Source: Bacteroidales bacterium (GTDB lineage Bacteria; Bacteroidota; Bacteroidia; Bacteroidales; F082). Taken from it: DNA of 45,959 nucleotides. The DNA lies in assembly GCA_015709215.1 (NCBI GenBank), contig JACCQN010000028.1:1-45959 (forward strand), written 5' to 3'. Below the pieces are notes generated by a model, which saw only the letters and a list, made by a program, of their open reading frames with translations, searched no databases and was not told the DNA's origin. Positions 8,686 through 17,444 of the stretch are shown piece by piece. Position 1 is the stretch's first letter. Every line of letters begins with the position of its first letter. The position numbers were made by a program, and so were the translations under genes.

Positions 8686-11519
8686 AATTTATCAGCCTGC
8701 TGTTTAGCTCGCTGCATAATGCTATCCGCTTGTTGCTGAGCTTCCTGTTCAAATTGTGCGGCACGCTGATTAGCTTGTTGCCTGACGCTTTCGGCTTGTT
8801 TGTCAGCTTCTGCACGTAACTTTTTCGCTGCTTCTTTTGCTGCAATTTCTGCTATCTTGCCATTTTTCTTACCTTCAACTATGAGATTATTAGCCTGAAC
8901 CTCAGCTTCATCTCGAATTTTTTTGGCAGCACCGTCAGCTTCATCTCTTGTCTTTTGCGCTAAAATAGCAGCCTCTGCTACCAACCGATCAGCTCTGGAT
9001 TGCGCTTCACTGATAATTTTTGCAGCTTCTTCGCGTGCCTGATCCCGTAGTTTCTCCTTCTCCTCTTCAATTTTTTGATTTACCTGATCCGTAATTTGCT
9101 GTTTCAAATTAGCCGCATAATCTTTATAATCAATACTTATGTCGGGATCTGATACAGTTCCAGTCATCTTAGCTTTGATTTGCATTTCATCATTATTAGC
9201 TAAAGATAAGGCATTTCCGGCAAGATCTGATATCCCCTTTTGAATAGATGAACCCAGAATCCCATACGGTACTTTAAATAACAGGTCATAATCCAAGGTT
9301 TGATCGAATCCTGTACTACCCGATACGACGGCTTGTTGTCCTCCCAACCTAATTTCAAATGGTTTCTGATATACGCGTCCATTGACAAATTCAAAAGAAA
9401 TATTTAAACCATCTGTCACCATACGGTTAAACTGTTCTGTTCCGAGCAGTGCATTCAGTTTTTGCAGGCTGTTCAGATTGGATAAGCTAAGCTGGCTGGT
9501 TTGCAGGCGGCCTCCCCCCTGCATACTCTCGTAAACCGGATTCATCTCTGAGTCTAAGAGCGTATTTAGTTCGAACTGGGCTGATAAATTTCCTTGAGCC
9601 TGTTGGGCTACCGGTGCAGCTTTTCGCAAAAGTTCAATTGTTTCCCAAGCCTTTGGTATGTCAATTTCAGAAAGTGCAAAATTTAAGCTTACCTGAGGCA
9701 AATTATCAGTTATTGCAGTAAATGCACCATTCATCTTAATTTGTCCGTCGAGTGTATTTGCCGAAAATTCATTAAAAACAATAGTCTGATTCTCAAAGTG
9801 TATCTTTGACTTTATAGCCGTTAATTCGTATGGATGATAAACAAGTTTTTGAATTTCAGAATTAAAATCAAACACCAATTTCGCAGGCAGTTCGATAATA
9901 GTAGTAGAAGTGGTATCTGTGGGAGTGCTTGTAGCTTCATCCTCATCACTTAACAATGTCAATAATTCATCAACATCCAACAATTGAGAACGATGGTCAA
10001 GTTGTCCGATCAATTCACCATCAGCCAAAAAATAGGCCAGGTAATTCTTAATTCTGCCATCAAGCTGTAAATCGGTTTTGCCAAGTTTTAAATCGGTGTT
10101 GAAGAGATCAATAAACTGAGGCGAAAGATTAAGTTGGGCATTTGTAATTGAAATGGGAAGTCTAATCAGGGAAGTATCCAGAAATTCAAAATTTTGCAAA
10201 ACGAGGCTTCCGGATGCATTTACCTGATTGAATCTGTTGTTTTCAATATCAGACATCTTGCCTTTGAGTTTGAAATCGGCTTGCAATTCTCCTTTTATTT
10301 CCGCTCTTTGGTCTTCTGGTAATAAAGCTGCTAGTTGCCCAAAATCAAGCACTCCCGAAGAAGAGACATCAAATTGCGGATCTGAGACAGGCGTCTTCAA
10401 ACTCAAATCCATGCGAAATGGCTGCCCTGCCAATTCCCAGTTAAAGTCAGTAAGTCGCACTTCTACATCGTCTGTTTCACCTGTATTATTGTTCACCGAA
10501 GCTTTGAGATTCATTTTTTTGACACTCGAAGGTAAATCAGGATAGCCAAAAGAGGCATTGTTTATAGCAAGATTTAATCCATACGCAGGCATTTGTGCAT
10601 CACTGTAAGTTCCTTTTACAAAGCCATTCAGATTAAAACTTCCCTTTGCATCAAGCTTATCAAATTCGTTGGCATACAAAGCAGGGATTAAAGAAACCAA
10701 TTGTTTAAAGTCAGTTTTTGGTGCATTGAAATTCAAAAGCAAGGTGTAACTCTCCGGATTCATGCCCACTGATCCTTCAAAATTAACAAGTAAATCATTC
10801 AGCAACAACTCATTATCTTTGAAGGTATAAATACTATTCGCCATATCAATCAGAAACATAGCATTAAATCTGGTTTTTACATCTTTGAGGTAAGGGAAAC
10901 CTTCATATGCCAGATTAAGAGACGAGACATTAAGTTTAGCAGCAAGTGTAGATTTATCTGCTGATAAATCACCTTTCATGCTCATGCTAATTCCTTCAAG
11001 ACGCGTGTAAAAAGCAAGACTTTCGTCCAGATACTGCACAGTACCTTCAGAAATACTTAACAGTTTAAGTTTTATATTTAAAGCTTCTCCATCATTGGAT
11101 TCAGCAGGTGCTGATGCCGTAGAATCCACAGCAACGATATCCCAGTTAGCAAGTCCTGCATCGTTCACATACAAATTAATATAAGGTCTGAATAAACGCA
11201 ATTCCTTTATCTCAAAGTTGCCATTAAAGGCTTTAAACAAATCTATTCTAAAGCTCAGGGCATTAAGTTTAAGTAAGGTGTCACCTAAAAATTCATTTGT
11301 TCCAACAACACTTAACTCATTTAAATCCAAGGTAAAATCAGGAAATTGCCTGATAAGGCTCAGATCTGCATCAACAAAATCTATTTTTGCTGTAACTTGT
11401 TTATTCAACTCCTTTTTAACCATCTCAACGATTTCAGCCTTGAAAAACAAAGGTAGAATCAGTAATAAGGCCAGAACAAAAACAACAACAACTGTTAAAA
11501 TCTTAAAAAAGCGTTTCAT
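8682..11519 (-). CDS. AsmA-family protein with long C-terminal coiled coil
   Basis: Inner-membrane-anchored AsmA-like protein, 945 residues. One N-terminal membrane helix (about 5-27; VVVVFVLALLLILPLFF) is followed by the AsmA start signature (VTAKIDFVDADLSLIRQFPDF) and a long run of beta-strand repeats (to about 810) of the kind now seen as lipid-conducting bridge-like grooves in the AsmA/TamB/Vps13 class. The last 120 or so residues switch to an Ala/Glu/Gln/Lys-rich helix with repeats such as REEAAKI, DEADGAAKKIRDEAE and RAEADKQAES. The start ATG overlaps the aroC stop by 4 nt (ATGA), so translation is coupled. Role in lipid or envelope homeostasis is by family; the tail's function is unknown. 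Confidence 0.85.
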   Translation of the reverse strand: MKRFFKILTVVVVFVLALLLILPLFFKAEIVEMVKKELNKQVTAKIDFVDADLSLIRQFPDFTLDLNELSVVGTNEFLGDTLLKLNALSFRIDLFKAFNGNFEIKELRLFRPYINLYVNDAGLANWDIVAVDSTASAPAESNDGEALNIKLKLLSISEGTVQYLDESLAFYTRLEGISMSMKGDLSADKSTLAAKLNVSSLNLAYEGFPYLKDVKTRFNAMFLIDMANSIYTFKDNELLLNDLLVNFEGSVGMNPESYTLLLNFNAPKTDFKQLVSLIPALYANEFDKLDAKGSFNLNGFVKGTYSDAQMPAYGLNLAINNASFGYPDLPSSVKKMNLKASVNNNTGETDDVEVRLTDFNWELAGQPFRMDLSLKTPVSDPQFDVSSSGVLDFGQLAALLPEDQRAEIKGELQADFKLKGKMSDIENNRFNQVNASGSLVLQNFEFLDTSLIRLPISITNAQLNLSPQFIDLFNTDLKLGKTDLQLDGRIKNYLAYFLADGELIGQLDHRSQLLDVDELLTLLSDEDEATSTPTDTTSTTIIELPAKLVFDFNSEIQKLVYHPYELTAIKSKIHFENQTIVFNEFSANTLDGQIKMNGAFTAITDNLPQVSLNFALSEIDIPKAWETIELLRKAAPVAQQAQGNLSAQFELNTLLDSEMNPVYESMQGGGRLQTSQLSLSNLNSLQKLNALLGTEQFNRMVTDGLNISFEFVNGRVYQKPFEIRLGGQQAVVSGSTGFDQTLDYDLLFKVPYGILGSSIQKGISDLAGNALSLANNDEMQIKAKMTGTVSDPDISIDYKDYAANLKQQITDQVNQKIEEEKEKLRDQAREEAAKIISEAQSRADRLVAEAAILAQKTRDEADGAAKKIRDEAEVQANNLIVEGKKNGKIAEIAAKEAAKKLRAEADKQAESVRQQANQRAAQFEQEAQQQADSIMQRAKQQADKL

Positions 11520-12604
11520 AAGTTTAAATATTTAGTGGTTTGTTGACGGAGCATATGATCCATACAGACGAGGGCTGCCATTGCTTCCACTATTGGGACA
11601 GCACGTGGCACCACCGTTACGTCATGACGACCTTTACCTTCCAAAGATACTGTATTTCCTTTTACATCAATAGTTTGTTGCTTTTTCATCAATGTAGCAA
11701 CGGGTTTAAAGGCCACATTAAAATATACCTTTGAACCATTTGTGATACCTCCCTGGATGCCTCCGGAGAAATTTGTTTTGGTTGACAAAACATTATTCTC
11801 CAGGACAAAAATATCATTATGAGATTTTCCAGTCATTGAGGCGCCGGCAAACCCACTACCATATTCAAAACCTTTTACAGCATTGATGCTCAACATTGCT
11901 TTACCCAGATCGGCGTGAAACTTATCGAAAACGGGCTCTCCCAATCCTGAAGGCAAACCTGTAACCGAGCAGTGAATTATTCCTCCGAGTGTATCGCCTT
12001 CAGCCTTAGTTTTTAGAATCAGCTCTTCCATTTTTAGAGAAGTGGCCTCATCCGGACAGCGCAATGCAGAAGCTTCAACTTTATCCAAAGTGATTTCATC
12101 AGGAAAACCTGACAGCTTTACACTTCCTATTTGGGAAACAAATGCTACAATCCGGACATTTTTGACAGCCAGGTATTGTTTGGCCACAGCACCTGCAAAA
12201 ACTCTTGCTGCTGTTTCGCGAGCCGAAGAACGTCCTCCACCACGATAATCCCTGAAACCATATTTCGATTGCCAGGTAAAATCGGCATGCGAAGGCCGGT
12301 AAACATTTTTGATATGATCATAGTCGGCAGGACGGTGATCATTGTTTCTGATCAGAAAAGCCAGTGGAGCTCCGGTGGTCTTATGTTCAAAAACACCAGA
12401 CAAAATTTCGAAAGAGTCGCTTTCTTCTCTGGAGGATGTAAGCCTTGTTTGGCCAGGCTTGCGGCGATCTAAGTCGGCCTGAATAGCTGCCATATCAAGT
12501 TTTAAACCGGGAGGACATCCATCAATTACACCTCCGATTCCAAGGCCGTGTGATTCTCCAAAAGTTGTTAACTTGAAAAGCTCCCCTAATGAACTACCTG
12601 CCAT
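11516..12604 (-). CDS. aroC: Chorismate synthase
   Basis: Last step of the shikimate pathway: 5-enolpyruvylshikimate-3-phosphate to chorismate, needing reduced FMN. 362 residues, normal family length. Signatures: start MAGSSLGELF, FGESHG (His in the active site), DGCPPG, RPSHADF, GGGRSSARETA and, near the end, GRHDVTVVPRAVPIVEAM. Encoded upstream of, and overlapping, the AsmA-like gene by 4 nt; there is no obvious functional link. The other shikimate gene in the window, aroQ, is 14 kb away on the opposite strand. Confidence 0.97.
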   Translation of the reverse strand: MAGSSLGELFKLTTFGESHGLGIGGVIDGCPPGLKLDMAAIQADLDRRKPGQTRLTSSREESDSFEILSGVFEHKTTGAPLAFLIRNNDHRPADYDHIKNVYRPSHADFTWQSKYGFRDYRGGGRSSARETAARVFAGAVAKQYLAVKNVRIVAFVSQIGSVKLSGFPDEITLDKVEASALRCPDEATSLKMEELILKTKAEGDTLGGIIHCSVTGLPSGLGEPVFDKFHADLGKAMLSINAVKGFEYGSGFAGASMTGKSHNDIFVLENNVLSTKTNFSGGIQGGITNGSKVYFNVAFKPVATLMKKQQTIDVKGNTVSLEGKGRHDVTVVPRAVPIVEAMAALVCMDHMLRQQTTKYLNL

Positions 12605-12632
12605 AATGATTTTTATTTTGAAATAAATAAAT

Positions 12633-12650
12633 CAACTTTGCACAAAGTTG
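12633..12650. repeat. Near-perfect 18-bp palindrome upstream of aroC
   Basis: CAACTTTG-CA-CAAAGTTG: 8-bp perfect arms around a 2-nt centre, 29 nt upstream of the aroC start. Both strands read CAACTTTG, which is one base off the -7 consensus TAnnTTTG, so the site could be an operator, a promoter element, or both. Nothing identifies a binding protein. Confidence 0.55.
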
Positions 12651-12727
12651 TTACGAATATATGAAACACTGTTGAATAAACAATTAAGTTTGATATAAGT
12701 TCGCAGTACAGTTTAGCACAAAATTTG

Positions 12728-12883
12728 ATGAAAAATGATTTTCTATTGGAAAAATTAATGCCTCACTTCAATGCTTTTAACGTGAATTTTATAATCCGCA
12801 TTCTGATAATACTTTTATTTTCATTCACTTTTGTGTTGAATATCTGTCATTTATCCTCGTCTGAAAGAATACAAATTCAGTAA
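12728..12883 (+). CDS. Possible 51-residue single-pass membrane peptide
   Basis: Short frame starting MKNDFLLEKLMPHF and running through a strongly hydrophobic stretch (about residues 21-38; FIIRILIILLFSFTFVL) to SSERIQIQ, then TAA. It ends 12 nt before the deformylase-like gene and lies on the same strand, in a gap that has no other gene. An internal Met at residue 11 could also be the start. No family is recognised. AT-rich DNA gives hydrophobic frames by chance, so this is only a candidate. Confidence 0.3.
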   Translation: MKNDFLLEKLMPHFNAFNVNFIIRILIILLFSFTFVLNICHLSSSERIQIQ

Positions 12884-12895
12884 ACAAATAAAAAA

Positions 12896-13372
12896 ATGGC
12901 AATGCCTAAAACATTGATTACTAAGGCTGCACATTTGCTGATCCTGCGAAAACAATCTCAAGCCTTTAATAATCCGACAAACGCTACCATAAAACATTTG
13001 GCAAAACGAAAACTTACAACCCTAGCTCATACCGGTCGGAAAGTTGTGGTAATTGCAACTACACAGCCAGAAATAAACCGACAATTAGTTCTGGTTCAAA
13101 GATTTGACAAGGCTGAAAAACCATTTAAAGTAATAATTAATCCGGAAATAATTGCTAAAACTGAAGCTCTATACACCCTTGTCGAAGGATGCCTCAGCAT
13201 TCCTGCTATCAGAGAAAAAGTGACAAGGCCATGTTCGGAAACCGTTAAATTTCCGGATACTACCGGAAATACCATAAGCGAAAGCGTAAACGGATATACT
13301 GCCCTTATTTTTCAGCATGAGATTGGTCACCTCAATGGCACACTTTTCACTAACAGATTAGTGGTTGCCTGA
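12896..13372 (+). CDS. Divergent peptide-deformylase-like protein
   Basis: 158 residues, related to peptide deformylase, the metal enzyme that removes formyl from nascent Met. Motif 2 is intact (EGCLS, Cys99) and motif 3 is QHEIGHLNG (His141, Glu142, His145), so the three metal ligands and the catalytic Glu are present; the usual HExDHL Asp is Gly144. Motif 1, normally GxGLAAxQ, reads VVVIATTQ: both glycines are lost but Gln57 remains. The N-terminal region is basic and unlike the housekeeping enzyme. It is probably a paralogue; the cell should have a standard def gene elsewhere. Possibly cotranscribed with the lipoprotein gene 14 nt downstream. Activity uncertain. Confidence 0.75.
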   Translation: MAMPKTLITKAAHLLILRKQSQAFNNPTNATIKHLAKRKLTTLAHTGRKVVVIATTQPEINRQLVLVQRFDKAEKPFKVIINPEIIAKTEALYTLVEGCLSIPAIREKVTRPCSETVKFPDTTGNTISESVNGYTALIFQHEIGHLNGTLFTNRLVVA

Positions 13373-13386
13373 TAAATTTATCTACT

Positions 13387-14121
13387 ATGAAATCAAATAT
13401 TTACACAAGAGCACTTATTGCAATTCTTTTAAGTTCAACAATTTGGCTGTTTTCCTGTGAAAAGACGGAAAAAAACGTCCCTCCCCTTATCACTAGTGAA
13501 GTTTCGGCGCTGTTTAAAACCTACACCGTATTTGATACCAATAGTTATTGGGTGTATCAAAACATGCAAAATCAACTAACTGATTCAATATCAATCACTG
13601 ATTTTTATACCGAAAGGCGTTTTCACTCTCCCATCAATCAAAATCCTGGTTTTTATTACAATGCCTATGAAATCCTATTTCAAAGTGGTGAAATAGGTCT
13701 TATCAGAGGAGAAGTAACGGGAGGATATTCGACAGATTTTAAAGATTCACTTCCCGAAAACTATCGCATATATTTCGATAATGGAAGGTATTTCAGCATT
13801 TTAACACCCCAATATCCCCTAGGAGAGGAACAACTTTTAGGCATCAACGAAGGAAATTATACCAATGAAGCATTTCATAGCACTTATGAATTAAATGGTA
13901 ATACCTTTACTAATGTTTTTCAAGTAAGGGTAAAAGATTATCAACAAGCACCCGACACAGTTTTAATGCGCTTTTTTATGGCCAAAAACGTAGGATTGAT
14001 CAGGTATTTTCGTCAGTCGGAAAACAGAACAGACGACTGGGTATTAAGCAGATGGGACGCAAAGCCAGTTCCGGAAAATCCAAAAAAAAACCCCGTTCAC
14101 AAAAACAGGGTAAGTTTTTAA
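13387..14121 (+). CDS. Hypothetical lipoprotein
   Basis: 244 residues with a clear lipoprotein signal: hydrophobic LIAILLSSTIWLFSC, lipobox LFSC and Cys24 as anchor, followed by an acidic/polar linker. The mature part is predicted mostly beta, with the pattern FDTNSYWVYQN near its start, a motif style common in Bacteroidota lipoproteins of unknown role. No catalytic motif is seen. It follows the deformylase-like gene by 14 nt and ends facing the DUF349 gene. The C-terminal tail is basic and Asn/Lys-rich and overlaps a possible terminator. Function not recognised. Confidence 0.8.
   Translation: MKSNIYTRALIAILLSSTIWLFSCEKTEKNVPPLITSEVSALFKTYTVFDTNSYWVYQNMQNQLTDSISITDFYTERRFHSPINQNPGFYYNAYEILFQSGEIGLIRGEVTGGYSTDFKDSLPENYRIYFDNGRYFSILTPQYPLGEEQLLGINEGNYTNEAFHSTYELNGNTFTNVFQVRVKDYQQAPDTVLMRFFMAKNVGLIRYFRQSENRTDDWVLSRWDAKPVPENPKKNPVHKNRVSF
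14082..14119. terminator. Possible two-way terminator between convergent genes
   Basis: A-run, then CCCCGTT / AACAGGG (one C-A mismatch in the stem), then a T-run. It sits in the last codons of the lipoprotein gene, just before the end of the opposite-strand DUF349 gene, and has A/T tracts suited to either direction. Confidence 0.42.
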
Positions 14122-14133
14122 ATTTTGAAAATT

Positions 14134-16191
14134 TTATTGCTCAATCAGTATTTTGAGTTTTGATTCCAAAATCTTGAGATCATTTTTCGCTCTGCTGATC
14201 TTCTTTTCATATTCAGCTTTCATAATTTCGGCCTGTTTGCTATGAGCGAAGAAGCCAATATTATTTTCCCAGAGCTGAATTTCTTCACGCAACTTATTTA
14301 CTTTTCCTGACAGGTTGTTACGTTCCCTTCGTATGCGATCGCGCGAATCAGGATCATCTTTCATATTTTCGACCATACCACGATATTCAACAGCAGTAAG
14401 CTCTGCTTCAGAAATTTTCATACGATCGAAAAGGTTATCAACAACCTTGCGATACTGTTGTTGCAACTGATCTTTTTTCTTGATCGGCACAAATCCAATC
14501 TCCATCCACTCGCGCTGAAAAGCTTTCGCAGCATCCAGGTTTTCAGATCGGTTTTTCTTCACCTCAAAAGCTTCAATACGGCTGATTAGCTCTAGTTTTT
14601 TCTTCAGGTTATCTTCTTCATTGGCTTTCATGCCCGTAAAATGTTCAGCTTTACGCTTGAAGAATGAATCACAAGCCGACCGGAATCTCTTCCAAATTTT
14701 GTCGGAATGCCGGCGTGGAACAGGTCCGATAGCTTTCCACTCCTGCTGTAACTGCTTCAATCTGTTGGTTGTTTTGCGCCAGTCGTCAGAGTCCTGAAGC
14801 GATTCGGCTTCCACACAAAGCTCGAGTTTACGATTGTAGTTTTCGAGTTGCTGATCTTTGATTACTGCAAAATAAGCTTTCTTCCCTTCGAAGAAAGTAT
14901 CCATCGCAGCCCTGAATCGATTCCAAACCTCGTCGTTCATCTTTTTGGGTGCCTGACCTACTGACTTCCAAAGCTTAAACAAATCATTGATCTCGTTCGA
15001 CTTTTTCTGCCAGGCCGATACCGATTCCGGCAGTTCGGCAACTAGTTCTTCTGCCTTTTCGCACAAAGCCACTTTTGTTTCAAAATGAGCCATTTGCTCT
15101 TCATGAACCTTAGTATAATGCTCTCTTCTGAGGGTATTTATTTTGTCGGTAGCCGTTTTGAAACGCTCCCATATCTCATCTTTATTCTCCTGAGGAACAG
15201 GGCCAATTTCTTTCCATTCATCGTGGTATTTCTGCAACAGCTTGAATGATTTAGTAATGGAGGTTTCAAGCAAAAGCTCTTCAGCCTTTTCGCACAATTC
15301 TATCTTTGCTTCCAGATTCTTCTTCAGGTCGAGATCACGCAATTCGCGATTGATTTTCACCTTATCAAAAAACTTCTCAACAAGGAAATGATAATTATTC
15401 CAAAGATTGGTTATCTCACCAGCAGGAACCTGACCAATAGCTTTCCATTTGTCCTGAAGGATTTTAAACTCGTCGTAAGTTTTCTTGAGTGTTTCTTCCG
15501 AAGCAATAAGCTCTTTAAGCTCATCCAGAATCGCATTTTTTGCCTGTAGGTTTTCCTGTTTTTGTTTTTCCAACAGTTCATTAAACCTGGCCTTATTCTC
15601 TTTATATTTATTGAAAGCCGCTTTGAACCTGATTTCCAATGGGTCATCGGTATGTGTATAGGACTCTTTATCGCCACCATCGAGGATAAACTGCTCCATC
15701 TCCCTTTCAATGTCCTCTTTGTTAAGCTTCAGGAAATTAACTTTAATAGAAGCAACTTTGCTTTTAATCTGTGGTATTTCCGAATTCTCAACGGTTTCCT
15801 CAAGCAATTCAACAAGCTGAAGCTTGTTTAAACTCGAAAAGTCGTGAGCATCATCCTCTTCATCATCCTCATCATCTAAATGCTGATCAGGTGCGATTAA
15901 TTGTTGAATCTCACTAACCTCTTTAGGTTTAATGAGTTCAGTAATTTTTTCTTTTACTTGTTCCTTTTCAGGATTTGGATCTTGAATCTCTTGAATGTTG
16001 TCCTGTAATTCTTTACCTGTGATCAGTGCGATAATTTTATGTTTTTCCTCTTTGCTGATCAGGTTTTCGACTTTAGTCATAGTTTTCTCCTGTTTTTCAA
16101 CGTTATTGTTTCCGGCATTGTTTTCCGGTTGGATTCCATTTTCGCTGCCAGCAGCGTTTTCGGATGAGTGCGATTGTTCTAAATTGTCCAT
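14134..16191 (-). CDS. DUF349 repeat protein
   Basis: 685-residue cytoplasmic helical protein. After a Gln/Asn/Glu-rich N-terminus and an acidic stretch (LDDEDDEEDDAHDF, about 115) come at least five DUF349 repeats, each with the core W-[KM]-x-[IV]-G-x-[VA]-P: WKAIGQVPAGE, WKEIGPVPQEN, WKSVGQAPKKM, WKAIGPVPRRH and WMEIGFVPIKK. The C-terminus is a coiled coil of the type seen in other Bacteroidota DUF349 proteins. No biochemical role is firmly known. Single gene: a promoter lies upstream, and it faces the lipoprotein gene downstream. Confidence 0.88.
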   Translation of the reverse strand: MDNLEQSHSSENAAGSENGIQPENNAGNNNVEKQEKTMTKVENLISKEEKHKIIALITGKELQDNIQEIQDPNPEKEQVKEKITELIKPKEVSEIQQLIAPDQHLDDEDDEEDDAHDFSSLNKLQLVELLEETVENSEIPQIKSKVASIKVNFLKLNKEDIEREMEQFILDGGDKESYTHTDDPLEIRFKAAFNKYKENKARFNELLEKQKQENLQAKNAILDELKELIASEETLKKTYDEFKILQDKWKAIGQVPAGEITNLWNNYHFLVEKFFDKVKINRELRDLDLKKNLEAKIELCEKAEELLLETSITKSFKLLQKYHDEWKEIGPVPQENKDEIWERFKTATDKINTLRREHYTKVHEEQMAHFETKVALCEKAEELVAELPESVSAWQKKSNEINDLFKLWKSVGQAPKKMNDEVWNRFRAAMDTFFEGKKAYFAVIKDQQLENYNRKLELCVEAESLQDSDDWRKTTNRLKQLQQEWKAIGPVPRRHSDKIWKRFRSACDSFFKRKAEHFTGMKANEEDNLKKKLELISRIEAFEVKKNRSENLDAAKAFQREWMEIGFVPIKKKDQLQQQYRKVVDNLFDRMKISEAELTAVEYRGMVENMKDDPDSRDRIRRERNNLSGKVNKLREEIQLWENNIGFFAHSKQAEIMKAEYEKKISRAKNDLKILESKLKILIEQ

Positions 16192-16265
16192 TTTAAATCA
16201 TTGTTTAAACGAATCAGAAAAACCATCATGATGGCATTCCGTTTAGCGGTTTCAAAATAAGGTTG

Positions 16266-16273
16266 CAAAAATA
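16266..16273 (-). promoter_or_regulatory. -7 promoter element of the DUF349 gene
   Basis: On the minus strand TATTTTTG matches TAnnTTTG exactly. Transcription would start near 16260, giving a leader of about 68 nt that holds a 12-bp palindrome CCATCATGATGG at 16223-16234. No well-spaced -33 element is seen. Confidence 0.45.
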
Positions 16274-16404
16274 GGAATTATTTGACAAAAAAGCTTTTGC
16301 ACACCTCATGTTCAGTAAGATATTTATCTAAAAAAGAGGAAATTTATGATGTTTTTGGGGCTGAATGTGCGATTCGGGCAATTAGGTATCCTTCGGGCAA
16401 AATA

Positions 16405-16791
16405 TTAATAGCTTAATTCATCCGAATTTGATTTTTCAGCAGATTTTTTAGCAGATTCCGTTTCAATTGGCTCAACTTTATTCAACTCATTACGAACCAT
16501 TCCTTTGGTCATTTTTATACCCAACTGAACTGATATTCTCGCCAGTGCATGTGTAGAAATGGGTGCTGTGGCAATAACAAAAGCTATTAAAAGCAGTGAT
16601 CCGAGAGCAACACGCCAGCTGGGATGTGCGATAATCAAAGCAATTAAAAATAGTATCGTTGCCAGTGATGAGGCTTTTGTTATGGCATGCATCCGCATGT
16701 AAACATCTGGCAATCTGACGATACCCAAGGCAGCTACCAGCGTAAAAAATGACGCAAAAAGCAAGAGAAATGCTACTATTGTATCAATCAT
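16405..16791 (-). CDS. mrpG: Mrp Na+/H+ antiporter subunit G
   Basis: Small membrane subunit of the seven-part Mrp (Mnh/Sha) cation/proton antiporter; 128 residues. Three hydrophobic segments (about 2-22, 36-56, 60-84), with the family signature LGIVRLPDVYMRMHAITKASS. The last 30 or so residues form a charged Glu/Lys/Ser tail (EPIETESAKKSAEKS) that is longer than in many MrpG proteins. Its start overlaps the mrpF stop by 4 nt. Last gene of the operon; no clear terminator was found in the 213-nt gap before the DUF349 gene. Confidence 0.93.
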   Translation of the reverse strand: MIDTIVAFLLLFASFFTLVAALGIVRLPDVYMRMHAITKASSLATILFLIALIIAHPSWRVALGSLLLIAFVIATAPISTHALARISVQLGIKMTKGMVRNELNKVEPIETESAKKSAEKSNSDELSY

Positions 16792-17072
16792 CTTTTCAAG
16801 GTTTTTTTAAGGTATCGGGCAAAGGCAATATTCCCCATAAACATCACCAAAGCAGTTATCAAAGCCACATTGAGGTAAACCGTTTCGCCGCTTGTTATGA
16901 TCACCATGATTACCAAGCCAATCAGAGAAGAAGCGGTAAGGTCGAGCACAATCAGTCGGTCGGTAATGTCAGGACCTTTGATAAGCCTGAAAAGCGCGGC
17001 AAGAAAGGCAAGTCCCAGGCTAATAAATGCCACATAAACCGAGATATTTAAAAATACTGATTGTGATTCCAT
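16788..17072 (-). CDS. mrpF: Mrp Na+/H+ antiporter subunit F
   Basis: 94 residues, three membrane helices, with the MrpF signature RLIKGPDITDRLIVLDL between helices 1 and 2. Mrp complexes use all seven subunits; F is a small core membrane subunit. Its ATG overlaps the mrpE stop by one base (TAATG) and its own stop overlaps the mrpG start (ATGA), so the genes are translated as a coupled set. Confidence 0.94.
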   Translation of the reverse strand: MESQSVFLNISVYVAFISLGLAFLAALFRLIKGPDITDRLIVLDLTASSLIGLVIMVIITSGETVYLNVALITALVMFMGNIAFARYLKKTLKR

Positions 17073-17434
17073 TATTCAAAAATTTCCTTAATCCTCTTTT
17101 CAAAATTAACTTTTAAATCTTTCACAAATCCCTCAGGATCTTCAAGATACATGCTATGAACATAAAGCTTTTTACGATCAGAACTCAGGTCAACACTCAG
17201 ACTTCCGGGAGTCATTGAAACCAGATTAATAAAAGCTAAAACGGCTGTATCAGATTGCAGATCAAGATCTACAGCGACAATACCATGCCTGAAGCTTTGC
17301 TGCGGACGTAGTATGTCGTAGGCCAATACGCTACTCGATATGATCATTTCGCGCGCGTAAAAGGGAATAAACTTCACAAAAGCCCAGATACGCTTTGGCA
17401 AACTCTTGAGTGTAAAATTCCTTTTCTTCGACAT
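17072..17434 (-). CDS. mrpE: Mrp Na+/H+ antiporter subunit E
   Basis: 120 residues. The start is taken as the ATG at 17434 (MSKKRNFTLKS), 10 nt after the mrpD stop; an in-frame TTG at 17455 would overlap mrpD and is less likely. Basic N-terminus, one or two membrane segments (FVKFIPFYAREMIISSSVLAY), and the MrpE block LVSMTPGSLSVDLS followed by the C-terminal cytoplasmic beta region (LYVHSMYLEDPE). Normal family layout; short for the family because it lacks part of the usual N-terminal membrane region (family length often near 160). Confidence 0.9.
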   Translation of the reverse strand: MSKKRNFTLKSLPKRIWAFVKFIPFYAREMIISSSVLAYDILRPQQSFRHGIVAVDLDLQSDTAVLAFINLVSMTPGSLSVDLSSDRKKLYVHSMYLEDPEGFVKDLKVNFEKRIKEIFE

Positions 17435-17444
17435 AACTTCTCTT

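Noticed and set aside
16223-16234. 12-bp palindrome CCATCATGATGG in the DUF349 leader
   Set aside because: It is perfect but short, with no second copy noticed and no link to a regulator, so chance is likely.
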